Positions 36,902-45,182 of a DNA stretch of 64,000 nucleotides are shown here, one piece after another. The stretch's first letter is position 1. Each line of letters opens with the position of its first letter. The stretch covers positions 716,172 to 780,171 of the forward strand of contig NZ_VITV01000004.1 of assembly GCF_007828035.1 (NCBI RefSeq), written 5' to 3'. The stretch is from Nitrospirillum amazonense. GTDB taxonomy: Bacteria; Pseudomonadota; Alphaproteobacteria; Azospirillales; Azospirillaceae. The notes under the pieces are model-generated. The model did no database searches. It saw nothing but the letters and a program-made list of their open reading frames with translations, and was not told the origin of the DNA. Made by a program: the position numbers and the translations under genes.

Positions 36902-39172
36902 ATGATGGGTGTACGGAGACAGGGCGCGGGACGTGACGGGATGGGCTGCCGCCTACGGGCGGTGCTGGCCGTCCTGCTGTTCCTTGCGTTCGCGCCACTG
37001 GCACCCGTGGCGGCCCGCGCGGACACGGTTACGGCGAACACGGTGACGGTGGATGGCCCGGACTTGTCCCTTGGCGGCCATCTGGAGTTGCTGGAGGACA
37101 AGGGGCGGGACCTGACCCTGGCCGACGTCACGTCGGGCCCAGCGGCCACCCGCTTCACCCCGGCCACCCGCGATACGCCCGGTTTCGCCCGCACCCATTC
37201 CGCCTATTGGGCGCGCATCACTCTGGACAACCCGACCGATGGCACGATCGACCGGCTGCTGGTCTTCGCCTATCCCTATTACCGCAGCCTGGATCTCTAC
37301 GTGTTTTCCGGCGATGGACAGATCCCGGTGGCGCAGCGGCACGTGGCCGAGGGGGCTGCGGCGCGGGGTACCGACATTCCCCACCGCTACCCTGTTTTCA
37401 CCTTGGCCCTGCCGCCGGGGCGCACGGTGCTGTACATGCGGGTGGAGCACTACTTCGCCTCCTTCGCGCTCTATCTGCGCAGCAGCGACGCCCAGGCCCA
37501 GGTGGACCGCCGCGACATCCTGCTGCACGGCCTGACCTTCGGCGTCCTCATCATCGCCGCCGCCTATCAGTTCGCCCTGGTGGTGATGGCGGGGGTGGAG
37601 GTGGGGGTGACCCTGCTGTTCTATGCCCTGATCACCCTGGCCTACATCTACGGCCAGCTGGGCTATCCCTGGGAACACCTGCCGGCCGACTTGGCCAGCC
37701 ATTATTACCGCGAGGTGGTTGGCACCCTGCCCGTGGCCGTGGGCCAGATCTTCGCCGTGCAGTTCCTGGATCTGAGGCGGCGCCAGCCCTGGATCGCCCG
37801 GCTGCTGCTGCTGTCCACCGGCCTGCTGGTCCTGGATACGCCCCTGCATTACCTGGACCCGGCGCGGGGCTCGGGCATCGCGCAGGCGCTGGCGCTGCTG
37901 GGCTCGGCCCTGACGCTGACGGCGGCGGTGCGCGACCTGCGGCGTTCCGTCAACGCCCGCTTCTTCCTGCTGGGCTTCCTGCCCATCGTGGGTGTGGCGG
38001 TCGTTTGGTCGCTACGCGCCAGCGGCGTCCTGCCGGCCGCCATCTGGACCGAGGCGGCGCTCTACGCCCCCAACGCCATCGGCCTGGTGCTGCTGACCTT
38101 CGGCGTCGCCTACCGCATCGGCAAGGAGCGGGAGGAGCGCGAGCGGGCGCTGGAGGCCAGCGAGGCCGCCCTGCGCCGCGCCAATGACGAGCTGGAGGAC
38201 CGCGTGCGCACCCGCACGGCGGAACTGAGCGACAGCCTGGAAAAGCTGAAGCGGTCGCAGGATGCGCTGGTGCAGGCGGAAAAGCTGGCCTCGTTGGGCC
38301 AGCTGGTGGCCGGCGTGGCGCATGAGATCAACACCCCCATCGGCGTGACCCTGACCACCGCCTCCCATGTTTCCGAGCGGGTCACTGCCATCGATCACCT
38401 GGTGCGCGACGGCCGTTTGCGCCGCAGCGATTTGACTGACTTCATGGGCGAGCTGGCGGAATCCTCCCGCCTCATGCTGTCCAACATCGGCCGGGCCGCC
38501 AGCCTGATCCAGAGCTTCAAGCAGGTGTCGGCCGACCAGAGCTCGGAGGAGCGGCGGCGGGTGGAGCTGTGCGCCTACATGGAGGAGGTGCTGTCCAGCC
38601 TGGGCCCCAACCTGCGCCGCAGCGGGCACACGGCGGAGGTCGTCTGCCATGGCCCGGTGGAGCTGGAGACCTATCCCGGCCTGCTGGCCCAGGTGCTGAC
38701 CAACTTCGTCTCCAACTCCATCCTCCATGCCTATGAGCCGGGCGTGCGCGGGCGCATCACCATCACCGCCCGCCGCCTGCCGCCGGGGGAGGGCCCGGGA
38801 GCCCAGGGGGACGGGCACGCCGGCGGGGCGGAGGTGGTGTACCAGGATGACGGCCGGGGCATCCCAGCGGCCATCCTGCCGCGCATCTTCGACCCCTTCT
38901 TCACCACGCGTCGCGGGGCGGGCGGTACGGGTCTGGGCCTCAACATCGTCTACAACCTGGTGACCCACCGCCTGAAGGGCACGGTCACGGCGGCCAGCGA
39001 GGCCGGGGCCGGCACCCGCTTCACCCTGGTCCTGCCCGACCTGCGGGGCCGCGACCTGGAGATCGACGACCTGACCGCCCGCGGGGATGCCCGTGGGGAT
39101 GAGAGGGCGGCGGACGCAGGGGGTCGACCCCATACACCGGATACCCTGGTGGCGACGGGGTTGGCGCGCTAA
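36902..39172 (+). CDS. 7TMR-DISM sensor histidine kinase (orphan)
   Basis: About 756 residues. The signal peptide is RLRAVLAVLLFLAFAPLAPVAARA. The extracellular part matches the 7TMR-DISM carbohydrate-binding-like domain (HSAYWARITLDNPTDGTIDRLLVFAYPYYRSLDLYV), followed by seven hydrophobic segments (about 190-400: TFGVLIIAAAYQFALVVMAG to TEAALYAPNAIGLVLLTFGVAYRIG), a coiled coil (EEREERERALEASEAALRRANDELEDRV), the H box LGQLVAGVAHEINTPIGVTL (about 475), and the ATPase motifs QDDGRGIPAAILPRIFDPFFTTRRGAGGTGLGLNIVYNLV. ATG 36902 is a guess among 36902, 36905 and 36941; none has a strong ribosome binding site. It may share an mRNA with the small gene 36 bases downstream. Confidence 0.88.
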   Translation: MMGVRRQGAGRDGMGCRLRAVLAVLLFLAFAPLAPVAARADTVTANTVTVDGPDLSLGGHLELLEDKGRDLTLADVTSGPAATRFTPATRDTPGFARTHSAYWARITLDNPTDGTIDRLLVFAYPYYRSLDLYVFSGDGQIPVAQRHVAEGAAARGTDIPHRYPVFTLALPPGRTVLYMRVEHYFASFALYLRSSDAQAQVDRRDILLHGLTFGVLIIAAAYQFALVVMAGVEVGVTLLFYALITLAYIYGQLGYPWEHLPADLASHYYREVVGTLPVAVGQIFAVQFLDLRRRQPWIARLLLLSTGLLVLDTPLHYLDPARGSGIAQALALLGSALTLTAAVRDLRRSVNARFFLLGFLPIVGVAVVWSLRASGVLPAAIWTEAALYAPNAIGLVLLTFGVAYRIGKEREERERALEASEAALRRANDELEDRVRTRTAELSDSLEKLKRSQDALVQAEKLASLGQLVAGVAHEINTPIGVTLTTASHVSERVTAIDHLVRDGRLRRSDLTDFMGELAESSRLMLSNIGRAASLIQSFKQVSADQSSEERRRVELCAYMEEVLSSLGPNLRRSGHTAEVVCHGPVELETYPGLLAQVLTNFVSNSILHAYEPGVRGRITITARRLPPGEGPGAQGDGHAGGAEVVYQDDGRGIPAAILPRIFDPFFTTRRGAGGTGLGLNIVYNLVTHRLKGTVTAASEAGAGTRFTLVLPDLRGRDLEIDDLTARGDARGDERAADAGGRPHTPDTLVATGLAR

Positions 39173-39208
39173 GCTGAAGCGTCTGATCCTTACAGGGATA
39201 TCGCCCCA

Positions 39209-39727
39209 ATGCGCATGAAGAAGGAGGTCAACCACGGCGCCCTGCTGCGTGAGCTGGCGGGATCGCTGTCGTCCACGGTGACCTCTTTCGAGCAGATGTC
39301 CGGCCGCCCCGCCCAGTCCTTCCCGGACTACAAGAAGGCGCGCGCCGTCTATCACGAAATCCAGGCCATGATCTTCACCATCGGCGACAAGGCCGAGAGC
39401 CGTCCCAACGACGCGCCGCGTGAACTGAAGTCCTGGCTCATCCGCATGCGACTGCGGTCCATCGCGGCCTTCACCCGCGTCAGCCTGGCCTTCTTCCGCA
39501 ATCCGCCGCAGCTGCTGGTCCACGCGCTGGGCGCCTATGAGATCCTGCAGCATGAGCGCGAGGCCTTCACCAAGGTGCTGGCCGACTACGACATGATGCT
39601 GTTCGAGGCCGGTATCGACGACAAGACGGCGGACGAGCTGGACCGTGTGCGCGTGAACATGGAAGAGGTGGTGGAGCGGCTGGAGAACCTGCTGAAGACG
39701 GCGCCGCCGCAACTGACCGTCTTTTAA
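39209..39727 (+). CDS. Helical protein of unknown function
   Basis: A 172-residue soluble, mostly helical protein (MKKEVNHGALLRELAGSLSSTVTSFEQMSGRPAQSFPDYKKARAVYHEIQAMIF start; acidic coiled-coil-like end TADELDRVRVNMEEVVERLENLLKTAPPQLTVF). No cysteine and no recognisable motif. An AGGGATA site precedes the ATG. It lies 36 bases after the DISM kinase on the same strand, so it may be expressed with it, perhaps as a partner; nothing in the sequence proves this. Confidence 0.65.
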   Translation: MRMKKEVNHGALLRELAGSLSSTVTSFEQMSGRPAQSFPDYKKARAVYHEIQAMIFTIGDKAESRPNDAPRELKSWLIRMRLRSIAAFTRVSLAFFRNPPQLLVHALGAYEILQHEREAFTKVLADYDMMLFEAGIDDKTADELDRVRVNMEEVVERLENLLKTAPPQLTVF

Positions 39728-39987
39728 AACGACTTTTATTGGGCAAGCAAAAGCGCCAGGGGGAAGGCCAAGAGAAGCGATTGCCGCGACCGGCTGTTGT
39801 CGCGGCCGCATCGGTCAAAAAATTTCATGAGGAGCGGCGGACGGAATCCCGCCTTAAGCCTTGATCTCACCTGGCAATTGCTTTCTTGTCGCACCTAACG
39901 GCAGTGCTGTGGCCGCGGGTCCCTGGGGCATCGGAAATGGGGGCCCGGCAACACGCCTCGTCACAAGAGGCTAAGGGAGATGTGCCC
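39728..39987. other. 260-bp region upstream of dctA
   Basis: Contains a hairpin GCCGCGAC/GTCGCGGC (39783-39806, eight-base loop) that may end the preceding transcript, then the dctA promoter region. A search by eye for a sigma-54 site found TGGCAATTGC near 39874 but the GG-GC spacing is wrong. Confidence 0.4.
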
Positions 39988-41262
39988 ATGGAACATGTGA
40001 AAAAGCCCTGGTACTCGGTCCTCTACTTCCAAGTCATCATCGCCATCATCCTGGGCATCATCGTCGGCAGCATCTGGCCCAATTTCGGCGCCTCGCTGAA
40101 GCCGCTGGGCGACGGGTTCATCAAGCTGGTCAAGATGATGATCGCGCCGGTCATCTTCTGCACCGTGGTCAGCGGCATCTCCGCCATGACCGACATGAAG
40201 AAGGTCGGCCGCGTGGGCGGCAAGGCCCTGATCTATTTCGAGGTCATCTCCACCTTCGCGCTGGTCATCGGCCTTCTGGTGGGCGAGGTGGTGCGGCCAG
40301 GCAACGGCATGAACGTCGACCCCCACACCCTGGACGCCAAGGCGGTGTCGACCTATGTCGACAAGGCCGCCAAGGACACCGTGGCCGACCACATCCTGGG
40401 CATCATCCCCGACACCTATCTGGGTGCGCTGGGCGGCGGCGACCTGCTGCAGGTCCTGCTGATCGCCATCCTGACCGGGTTCGCCATCGCCCACCTGGGC
40501 GACTACGGCAAGCCGGCCACGGTGGTCATCGAGCGCATGTCGAAGATTTTCTTCCGCATCATCCACATGGTGGTGCGTCTGGCCCCCATCGGCGCTTTCG
40601 GCGCCATGGCCTTCACCATCGGCAAGTACGGCATCGCCGCGCTCATCAACCTGGGCATGCTGATCGGCAGCTTCTACCTGACCAGCCTGCTGTTCGTGCT
40701 GGTGGTGCTGGGCATCGTCGGCTGGATCTGCGGCTTCTCCATCCTGCGCTTCATCAACTACATCAAGGCCGAGCTGCTGATCGTCCTGGGCACCTCCTCC
40801 TCCGAGACGGTGCTGCCCCAGATGATGGAGAAGATGGAACGCCTGGGCTGCGCCCGCCCCGTGGTGGGCCTGGTCATCCCCTCGGGCTACAGCTTCAACC
40901 TGGACGGCACCAACATCTACATGACCCTGGCCACCCTGTTCCTGGCCCAGGCGACCAACACCCACCTGACCTTCGGGCATTTGGTCACCATCCTGCTGGT
41001 GGCCATGCTGACGTCCAAGGGTGCGAGCGGCGTCACCGGCGCCGGCTTCATCACCTTGGCGGCCACGCTGGCCGTGGTGCCGGACATTCCCATCGCTTCG
41101 CTGACCCTGCTCATCGGCATCGACCGCTTCATGAGCGAATGCCGCGCCCTGACCAATCTGGTGGGCAATGGCGTGGCCACCATCGCCGTCAGCAAGTGGG
41201 AAAAGGAACTGGATACCGAGGTCCTGCACCGGGAACTGGCGAACGGACCGAGCGCCGCCTGA
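39988..41262 (+). CDS. dctA: C4-dicarboxylate:cation symporter DctA
   Basis: Inner-membrane carrier of 424 residues taking up succinate, fumarate and malate with protons or sodium. It starts [27 protein letters not shown] and has the transporter's substrate and ion sites: the serine-rich re-entrant loop [24 protein letters not shown], the [23 protein letters not shown] motif, [22 protein letters not shown] and [29 protein letters not shown] lies nine bases before ATG 39988. A perfect hairpin terminator follows. No dctBD pair is adjacent. Confidence 0.95.
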   Translation: MEHVKKPWYSVLYFQVIIAIILGIIVGSIWPNFGASLKPLGDGFIKLVKMMIAPVIFCTVVSGISAMTDMKKVGRVGGKALIYFEVISTFALVIGLLVGEVVRPGNGMNVDPHTLDAKAVSTYVDKAAKDTVADHILGIIPDTYLGALGGGDLLQVLLIAILTGFAIAHLGDYGKPATVVIERMSKIFFRIIHMVVRLAPIGAFGAMAFTIGKYGIAALINLGMLIGSFYLTSLLFVLVVLGIVGWICGFSILRFINYIKAELLIVLGTSSSETVLPQMMEKMERLGCARPVVGLVIPSGYSFNLDGTNIYMTLATLFLAQATNTHLTFGHLVTILLVAMLTSKGASGVTGAGFITLAATLAVVPDIPIASLTLLIGIDRFMSECRALTNLVGNGVATIAVSKWEKELDTEVLHRELANGPSAA

Positions 41263-41327
41263 GCCTTGGAATTCAGCCGGCCCGACTTCAGCCCGGCCGA
41301 TAGCAAGACAGCATGCCATGAAACGCG

Positions 41328-41359
41328 ACAGGCCCCGGATCGTCCGATCCGGGGCCTGT
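41328..41359. terminator. Bidirectional hairpin terminator after dctA
   Basis: ACAGGCCCCGGATCG (41328-41342) and CGATCCGGGGCCTGT (41345-41359) pair perfectly, giving a very strong stem between dctA and the convergent exported-protein gene. The flanks are TCGCTTTCGG on plus and CGCGTTTCAT on minus. Confidence 0.8.
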
Positions 41360-41372
41360 TCGCTTTCGGGAC

Positions 41373-41810
41373 TCAGTTCCTCACGCAGCTTTCCGTGCCG
41401 GTGTTCCCGCCCTTGTAGGCGTCTTCGTAATAGAACTTGTCGAAGCGCACCTTGCCGTCCTTGGTCCGGCTCACTTTGGCGATGCCGGTGCCGTAGTCCT
41501 GGGTGGCCGGGTCCTCGTGCGCGAAGGTGATGGCCAGGGCGTCGCCATCGGCGGTAGCGACACCGCGATAGGTGCCGTAGCCCGGCACCTCCATCCTGAA
41601 ATGATAGCCGGCGCGATTCCCGTGGGATTGCGCCCTGTCCATCTCCAGCGTCACGGTGGAGGTGTAGGCACCCTCATGCCCATCCACGCCGGTGCAGGCG
41701 TAGGTGCCGCTGAGGTCGCGGCCGGTGAAGGGGGCCGGTGCCGGTTGCGCGACGGCCGTGGACGCGATGGTGAAGATTATGGCGGTTGACATCGCCAGAC
41801 GCACGCGCAT
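41373..41810 (-). CDS. Small exported protein of unknown function
   Basis: A 145-residue protein with a signal peptide (RLAMSTAIIFTIASTAVA before QPAPAP). The mature part looks all-beta (DLSGTYACTGVDGHEGAYTSTVTLEMD; YGTYRGVATADGDALAITFAHED; KVRFDKFYYEDA) and has two cysteines, in TYACTG and the C-terminal ESCVRN, that could form a disulfide. The fold recalls lipocalin-like or DUF-type periplasmic proteins, but I cannot assign a family. GAGGGGAA precedes the ATG. Confidence 0.7.
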   Translation of the reverse strand: MRVRLAMSTAIIFTIASTAVAQPAPAPFTGRDLSGTYACTGVDGHEGAYTSTVTLEMDRAQSHGNRAGYHFRMEVPGYGTYRGVATADGDALAITFAHEDPATQDYGTGIAKVSRTKDGKVRFDKFYYEDAYKGGNTGTESCVRN

Positions 41811-41911
41811 GAGCTTGGGTTCCCCTCAAGGTCTTCCGAGGGGTGTTTGTCTCATGTCGGCAAATAGGGGAACAACCCCGTCCTTAGACCCATGGCGTCA
41901 CGCGCCCGCCG

Positions 41912-42661
41912 TTACGCCCACTGGCGGACGCGGCCGGTGTCGACGTGGACGAAGTTGGACTTGGGATAGTAGCCGACGCCGCCCTGCTTCAGCTCCACCG
42001 CCACTTGGCGGATGCGGGCCAGGGGCTTGCTGGCCAGGTCCAGGTCGATGGCCTTGCCTTCCATGTGCATGCTGTGGCTGGCCACCCCTTCGGAGTTGGC
42101 CGCCAGCATGGCATTGGTCTTGGGGCAGCGATAGCCGCAGATGACCTGGATGGTCTCGTTGGTGTGCAGGCGGTGCTGCATCTGGAACATCAGATCCAGC
42201 AGCTTGGGATCCATGGCGATGGTCTGGTTGGTCCGCCAGTCGCGCAGGATGGAATTCACGTCGTGCAGGGCGGTCGGCAGGTACTTGCCGTCGGCCCAGT
42301 AGGTGACCTTCAGCTTCTCGCCGGTGTGCAGGTGGTTGAAGGCCAGGACGCGGCGGTTGTCCGACAGCGGCCGGGTGGCGGCGCGGGCGTTGGACCAGTC
42401 GCCATGCATCAGGTTGCCGTGGGCGGCGCTGTGGCCGTGGCTGGCGCCGCTGTGGTGCTTGGTGGCGGCCTTGGCCAGCGCCGGCAGGGGGCTGGCGATA
42501 CCACCCACCAGGGCGGCGCCGGTGGCCAGCTTGGCGAAGCCGGCCAGCAGGCCGCGCCGGGTCGGGGCCGGAGCGGAAGAGGCAACCAGGGACGCATCAG
42601 AGGCACTGGGGGCGTCGCAGGCAATAGTAAGCAAACGCGCCGCGGCGTGCCGTTCGTCCAT
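41912..42661 (-). CDS. DUF882/M15A-type peptidoglycan peptidase with Tat signal
   Basis: Cell-wall protein of about 249 residues (in-frame ATGs at 42676 and 42688 give longer forms). A twin-arginine signal is visible: PTRRGLLAGFAKLATGAALVGG, ending near ALA-KAA. The His-rich linker (TKHHSGASHGHSAAHGN) precedes the DUF882/M15 zinc peptidase-like domain: FNHLHTGEKLKVTYW, ICGYRCPKTNAML, GVASHSMHMEGKAIDLDL and SNFVHVDTGRVRQW, holding the expected His, Asp and His ligands. It is 203 bases downstream of the L,D-transpeptidase gene on the same strand; such pairs remodel peptidoglycan cross-links. Confidence 0.85.
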   Translation of the reverse strand: MDERHAAARLLTIACDAPSASDASLVASSAPAPTRRGLLAGFAKLATGAALVGGIASPLPALAKAATKHHSGASHGHSAAHGNLMHGDWSNARAATRPLSDNRRVLAFNHLHTGEKLKVTYWADGKYLPTALHDVNSILRDWRTNQTIAMDPKLLDLMFQMQHRLHTNETIQVICGYRCPKTNAMLAANSEGVASHSMHMEGKAIDLDLASKPLARIRQVAVELKQGGVGYYPKSNFVHVDTGRVRQWA

Positions 42662-42864
42662 TCCGGATGTCCCCATCTGTCTTGCCACAGCCCCGCGTCA
42701 CCAGCAGGGCAGGGCTGCAGTCTGTGACAACGGGGTGTGAATAAGCAAGCCCCAAATGAGGCAAAAATTTGATGAACGTGTGACCGCTACCGTGCGTCGG
42801 CCTGGGCATCCGCCTTTGCAACCGCTTCCGAAACGGTCACAATTGGGCGGGCGGCCCCCATTCG

Positions 42865-44829
42865 TCAGCGCGCCGGGTTGGCATTCGCCGGGGCGGGGGT
42901 GGTGGCTGGCACCGGTGCCGCGGCCGGTGCCGGTGTAGCGCCCGTGCGTGCGCCCTGGACCGAAGGCTTTGGAGTCTCAGCCGCTTTCGGCGCGTCGCCC
43001 GACGCGGCCGGCACCGTGTTCGGCGCGGCGTTGGGCGCGCTCCCGGGCGTGGGGGCGGCGGCCGGCACGGCGGCGGGCACCACCGGCTTGCGCGGCCGGG
43101 GACCGTTCAGGGCGGCCAGCACGCGGGCGTCGCGGCCATAGACGTCGGTGCGGAAGTCGATGCCGCCGTCCGGGTCGGTCACGGTGGTGATGTAGGTGAT
43201 ATGCACCGGCAGGCGATTCTTCAGGCGAATCGTCTGGTGCTTCAGGCTGTCGCCCCCGATCTCCGCCCGCAGCTTCTCCTCCGGCCAGCCGGGGGTGTCG
43301 GTGAGGGCCAGGATGGCCAACGCCAGATTGGGCGGGTCCTGCACCCGGATGCAGCCGTGGCTGAAGGACCGCACCGCCCGGTCGAACAGCCGCTTGGACG
43401 GCGTGTCGTGCAGGTAGATGTCGAACTTGTTGGGGAACATGAACTTGATGCGGCCCAGCGAATTGTCGTTGCCCGCGTCCTGCCGCACCCGCCAGTGGAA
43501 GTTGCGCTCCGTCACGGTCGCCCAGTTGATGCTGCTGGGGTCCACCGGCACGGCGTTGGATGTCCAGTCCGACAGCAGCGTGTAGTGGTTCTTGACGACG
43601 TAGCTGTGGTCCTTCTTCTGCTTGGGCAGAATCTCTTCCTTGGCGATCTTGGTCGGCACGTACCAGTAGGGGTTCAGCTCCATATAGCTCATGTTGCCGA
43701 TGAACACGGGCGTGCGGGTGAAGGGCGCGCCCACCACCACGCGCATGGTCATCTGCACGTCCATGCCGCGCATCAGCGACAGGGTATAGTCGGCCAGGTT
43801 GACCACCAGATAGGGCTGGTCCGCCGGCTCCCGCTCCCACCGCCAGCGTTCCATGTTGACGATGATCTGGTTGATGCGCTGATCCACGGTGGCGTTCAGT
43901 TCCACCAGGGTGCGCTTGCCGATGGCGCCGTCCGGTTCCTGTCCCTGGCGGCGCTGGAATTCCTTCACGGCCGTGGCCAGGGCGTCGTCGTACAGTTCCG
44001 GATTGGTGCCCTTGGGCAGCGGGACGGGCAGGGGCTTGGCCTCACCGGTGGCCACTAGGCGGGCGCGCAGGGCCGGCACGCGCGGGTCGATCATGCCGGG
44101 CTTCAGCGCATCGCTGGTCTTTTCCGGCTTGGGCGCAGGCGCCGTGGGATTGGCGGGATCGGCCGGCGGTGGCGGCGGGGCCGGGGGCGCCTTGGGCGCC
44201 GGCGGGATGGTGGGCCAGCCACCGGCGGCCTTCATCTGCCGATAGTGGGCCAGCGCGGCCTTCAGCGCCGCGTATTCCGGCCGGTGCGGCGCCAGGCCGC
44301 TCAGCAGGGTGCCCAGGTCCGTGGCGGAGGCGACGCCGCCCAGGAACTGCGCCCGGTCGAAGGGCGGCCGGTCGATGACCAGTTCCGGGTCGGCCAGGGT
44401 GGGGATGATGCGGCCCACCGACACGTCGCTGGCATAATGCACCAGGCCCAGGGTCAGGTTGGTTTCGAATGCGGCCTGCGCCTCGGGGCTGTCCAGATGG
44501 CCCTGCTGCGCCGTCAGGCTGGCGGGCGCGTAGTCGTTGGGGTTCAGCCCATCCTCATCGGCATGACCCAGGACGGTCAGGACGGTGCGGGCGGCGGCGT
44601 TGGCCTCGCCGTGTTCCACCCACAAGGGCTTCAGTCCCCGGCCCCGGTAGAACCGCGCCAGCACGGTCTGGTCGCTGTCGTCCGGCGTCGCCTCACCCTG
44701 CGCCACCGGGAAGCGCTCCTTCATGAGGTCCGCGAGGTCGCGCGCCTGGCCGCCTGCCTGGACGCCCAGAGGAAGCAGGAACAGCACGGTGGCCAGTAGC
44801 GCGGCGGTGGAGGCGTTGCGGCGCCGCAT
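42865..44829 (-). CDS. L,D-transpeptidase (YcbB/LdtD-like)
   Basis: About 654 residues. The signal peptide is MRRRNASTAALLATVLFLLPLGVQA. An N-terminal YcbB-type scaffold (TVLARFYRGRGLKPLWVEHGEAN; DEDGLNPNDYAPASL) is followed by a Pro/Ala-rich linker, a peptidoglycan-binding segment (LATAVKEFQRRQGQEPDGAIGKRTLVELNATVDQRINQI) and the YkuD catalytic domain with SFSHGCIRVQDP, the active-site cysteine near residue 489. The last about 75 residues are a low-complexity Pro/Ala tail. The enzyme forms 3-3 peptidoglycan cross-links. Start 44829 is chosen for the canonical signal; ATG 44886 has a better ribosome site but a long n-region. Confidence 0.9.
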   Translation of the reverse strand: MRRRNASTAALLATVLFLLPLGVQAGGQARDLADLMKERFPVAQGEATPDDSDQTVLARFYRGRGLKPLWVEHGEANAAARTVLTVLGHADEDGLNPNDYAPASLTAQQGHLDSPEAQAAFETNLTLGLVHYASDVSVGRIIPTLADPELVIDRPPFDRAQFLGGVASATDLGTLLSGLAPHRPEYAALKAALAHYRQMKAAGGWPTIPPAPKAPPAPPPPPADPANPTAPAPKPEKTSDALKPGMIDPRVPALRARLVATGEAKPLPVPLPKGTNPELYDDALATAVKEFQRRQGQEPDGAIGKRTLVELNATVDQRINQIIVNMERWRWEREPADQPYLVVNLADYTLSLMRGMDVQMTMRVVVGAPFTRTPVFIGNMSYMELNPYWYVPTKIAKEEILPKQKKDHSYVVKNHYTLLSDWTSNAVPVDPSSINWATVTERNFHWRVRQDAGNDNSLGRIKFMFPNKFDIYLHDTPSKRLFDRAVRSFSHGCIRVQDPPNLALAILALTDTPGWPEEKLRAEIGGDSLKHQTIRLKNRLPVHITYITTVTDPDGGIDFRTDVYGRDARVLAALNGPRPRKPVVPAAVPAAAPTPGSAPNAAPNTVPAASGDAPKAAETPKPSVQGARTGATPAPAAAPVPATTPAPANANPAR

Positions 44830-44915
44830 CCCGGTCCGCGCCCCATTCCGATCATTCGGGGCGACAGCCCCCATCGACAACCCCATGCAAACCCCGCCTG
44901 GCTCACGCCCTTGGA

Positions 44916-44935
44916 CCCCCGGGACGTCCCGGGGG
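44916..44935. promoter_or_regulatory. Perfect 20-bp palindrome upstream of the L,D-transpeptidase gene
   Basis: The half-site CCCCCGGGAC is followed directly by its reverse complement. It lies 87 bases before the chosen start of the minus-strand transpeptidase gene (30 bases before the alternative start at 44886). Candidate operator; function inferred only from symmetry and position. Confidence 0.45.
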
Positions 44936-45104
44936 AAACCCATATCAACGACGGCAAGGGTGCCCCCCTGTGCAGCCGCATCCCGACCTGCCAACGATAA
45001 CAGCCGCATCGTTCGATCGGTTGCGGACTATGCCAGCAGTTAGCGGCAAGAAAAGGGCGAAACCGTTCCATGCGGCGCGGGGCGCCCTTGACACCCACCG
45101 GCCG

Positions 45105-45149
45105 TTGCAAAAACGCCATGCCCCGCATCGGTTTCCCGGGCGGGGCATG
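45105..45149 (-). terminator. Intrinsic terminator of htpG
   Basis: CATGCCCCG (45117-45125) and CGGGGCATG (45141-45149) pair perfectly. On the minus strand the stem is followed by GCGTTTTTGC, a T-run suited to terminate htpG. Confidence 0.85.
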
Positions 45150-45182
45150 AACAGGGTGTAAATAAATGAGGCGATTGACCCT

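Larger units (their letters stand above)
44830..45182. other. Intergenic region between htpG and the L,D-transpeptidase gene
   Basis: Holds the htpG terminator (45105-45149), a perfect 20-bp palindrome (44916-44935) and presumably the transpeptidase promoter. No additional gene seen. Confidence 0.6.

Noticed and set aside
39866..39895. Sigma-54 promoter upstream of dctA
   Set aside because: TGGCAATTGC has a GG but no GC at the required distance; dctA is sigma-54 dependent in rhizobia but this is not supported here.
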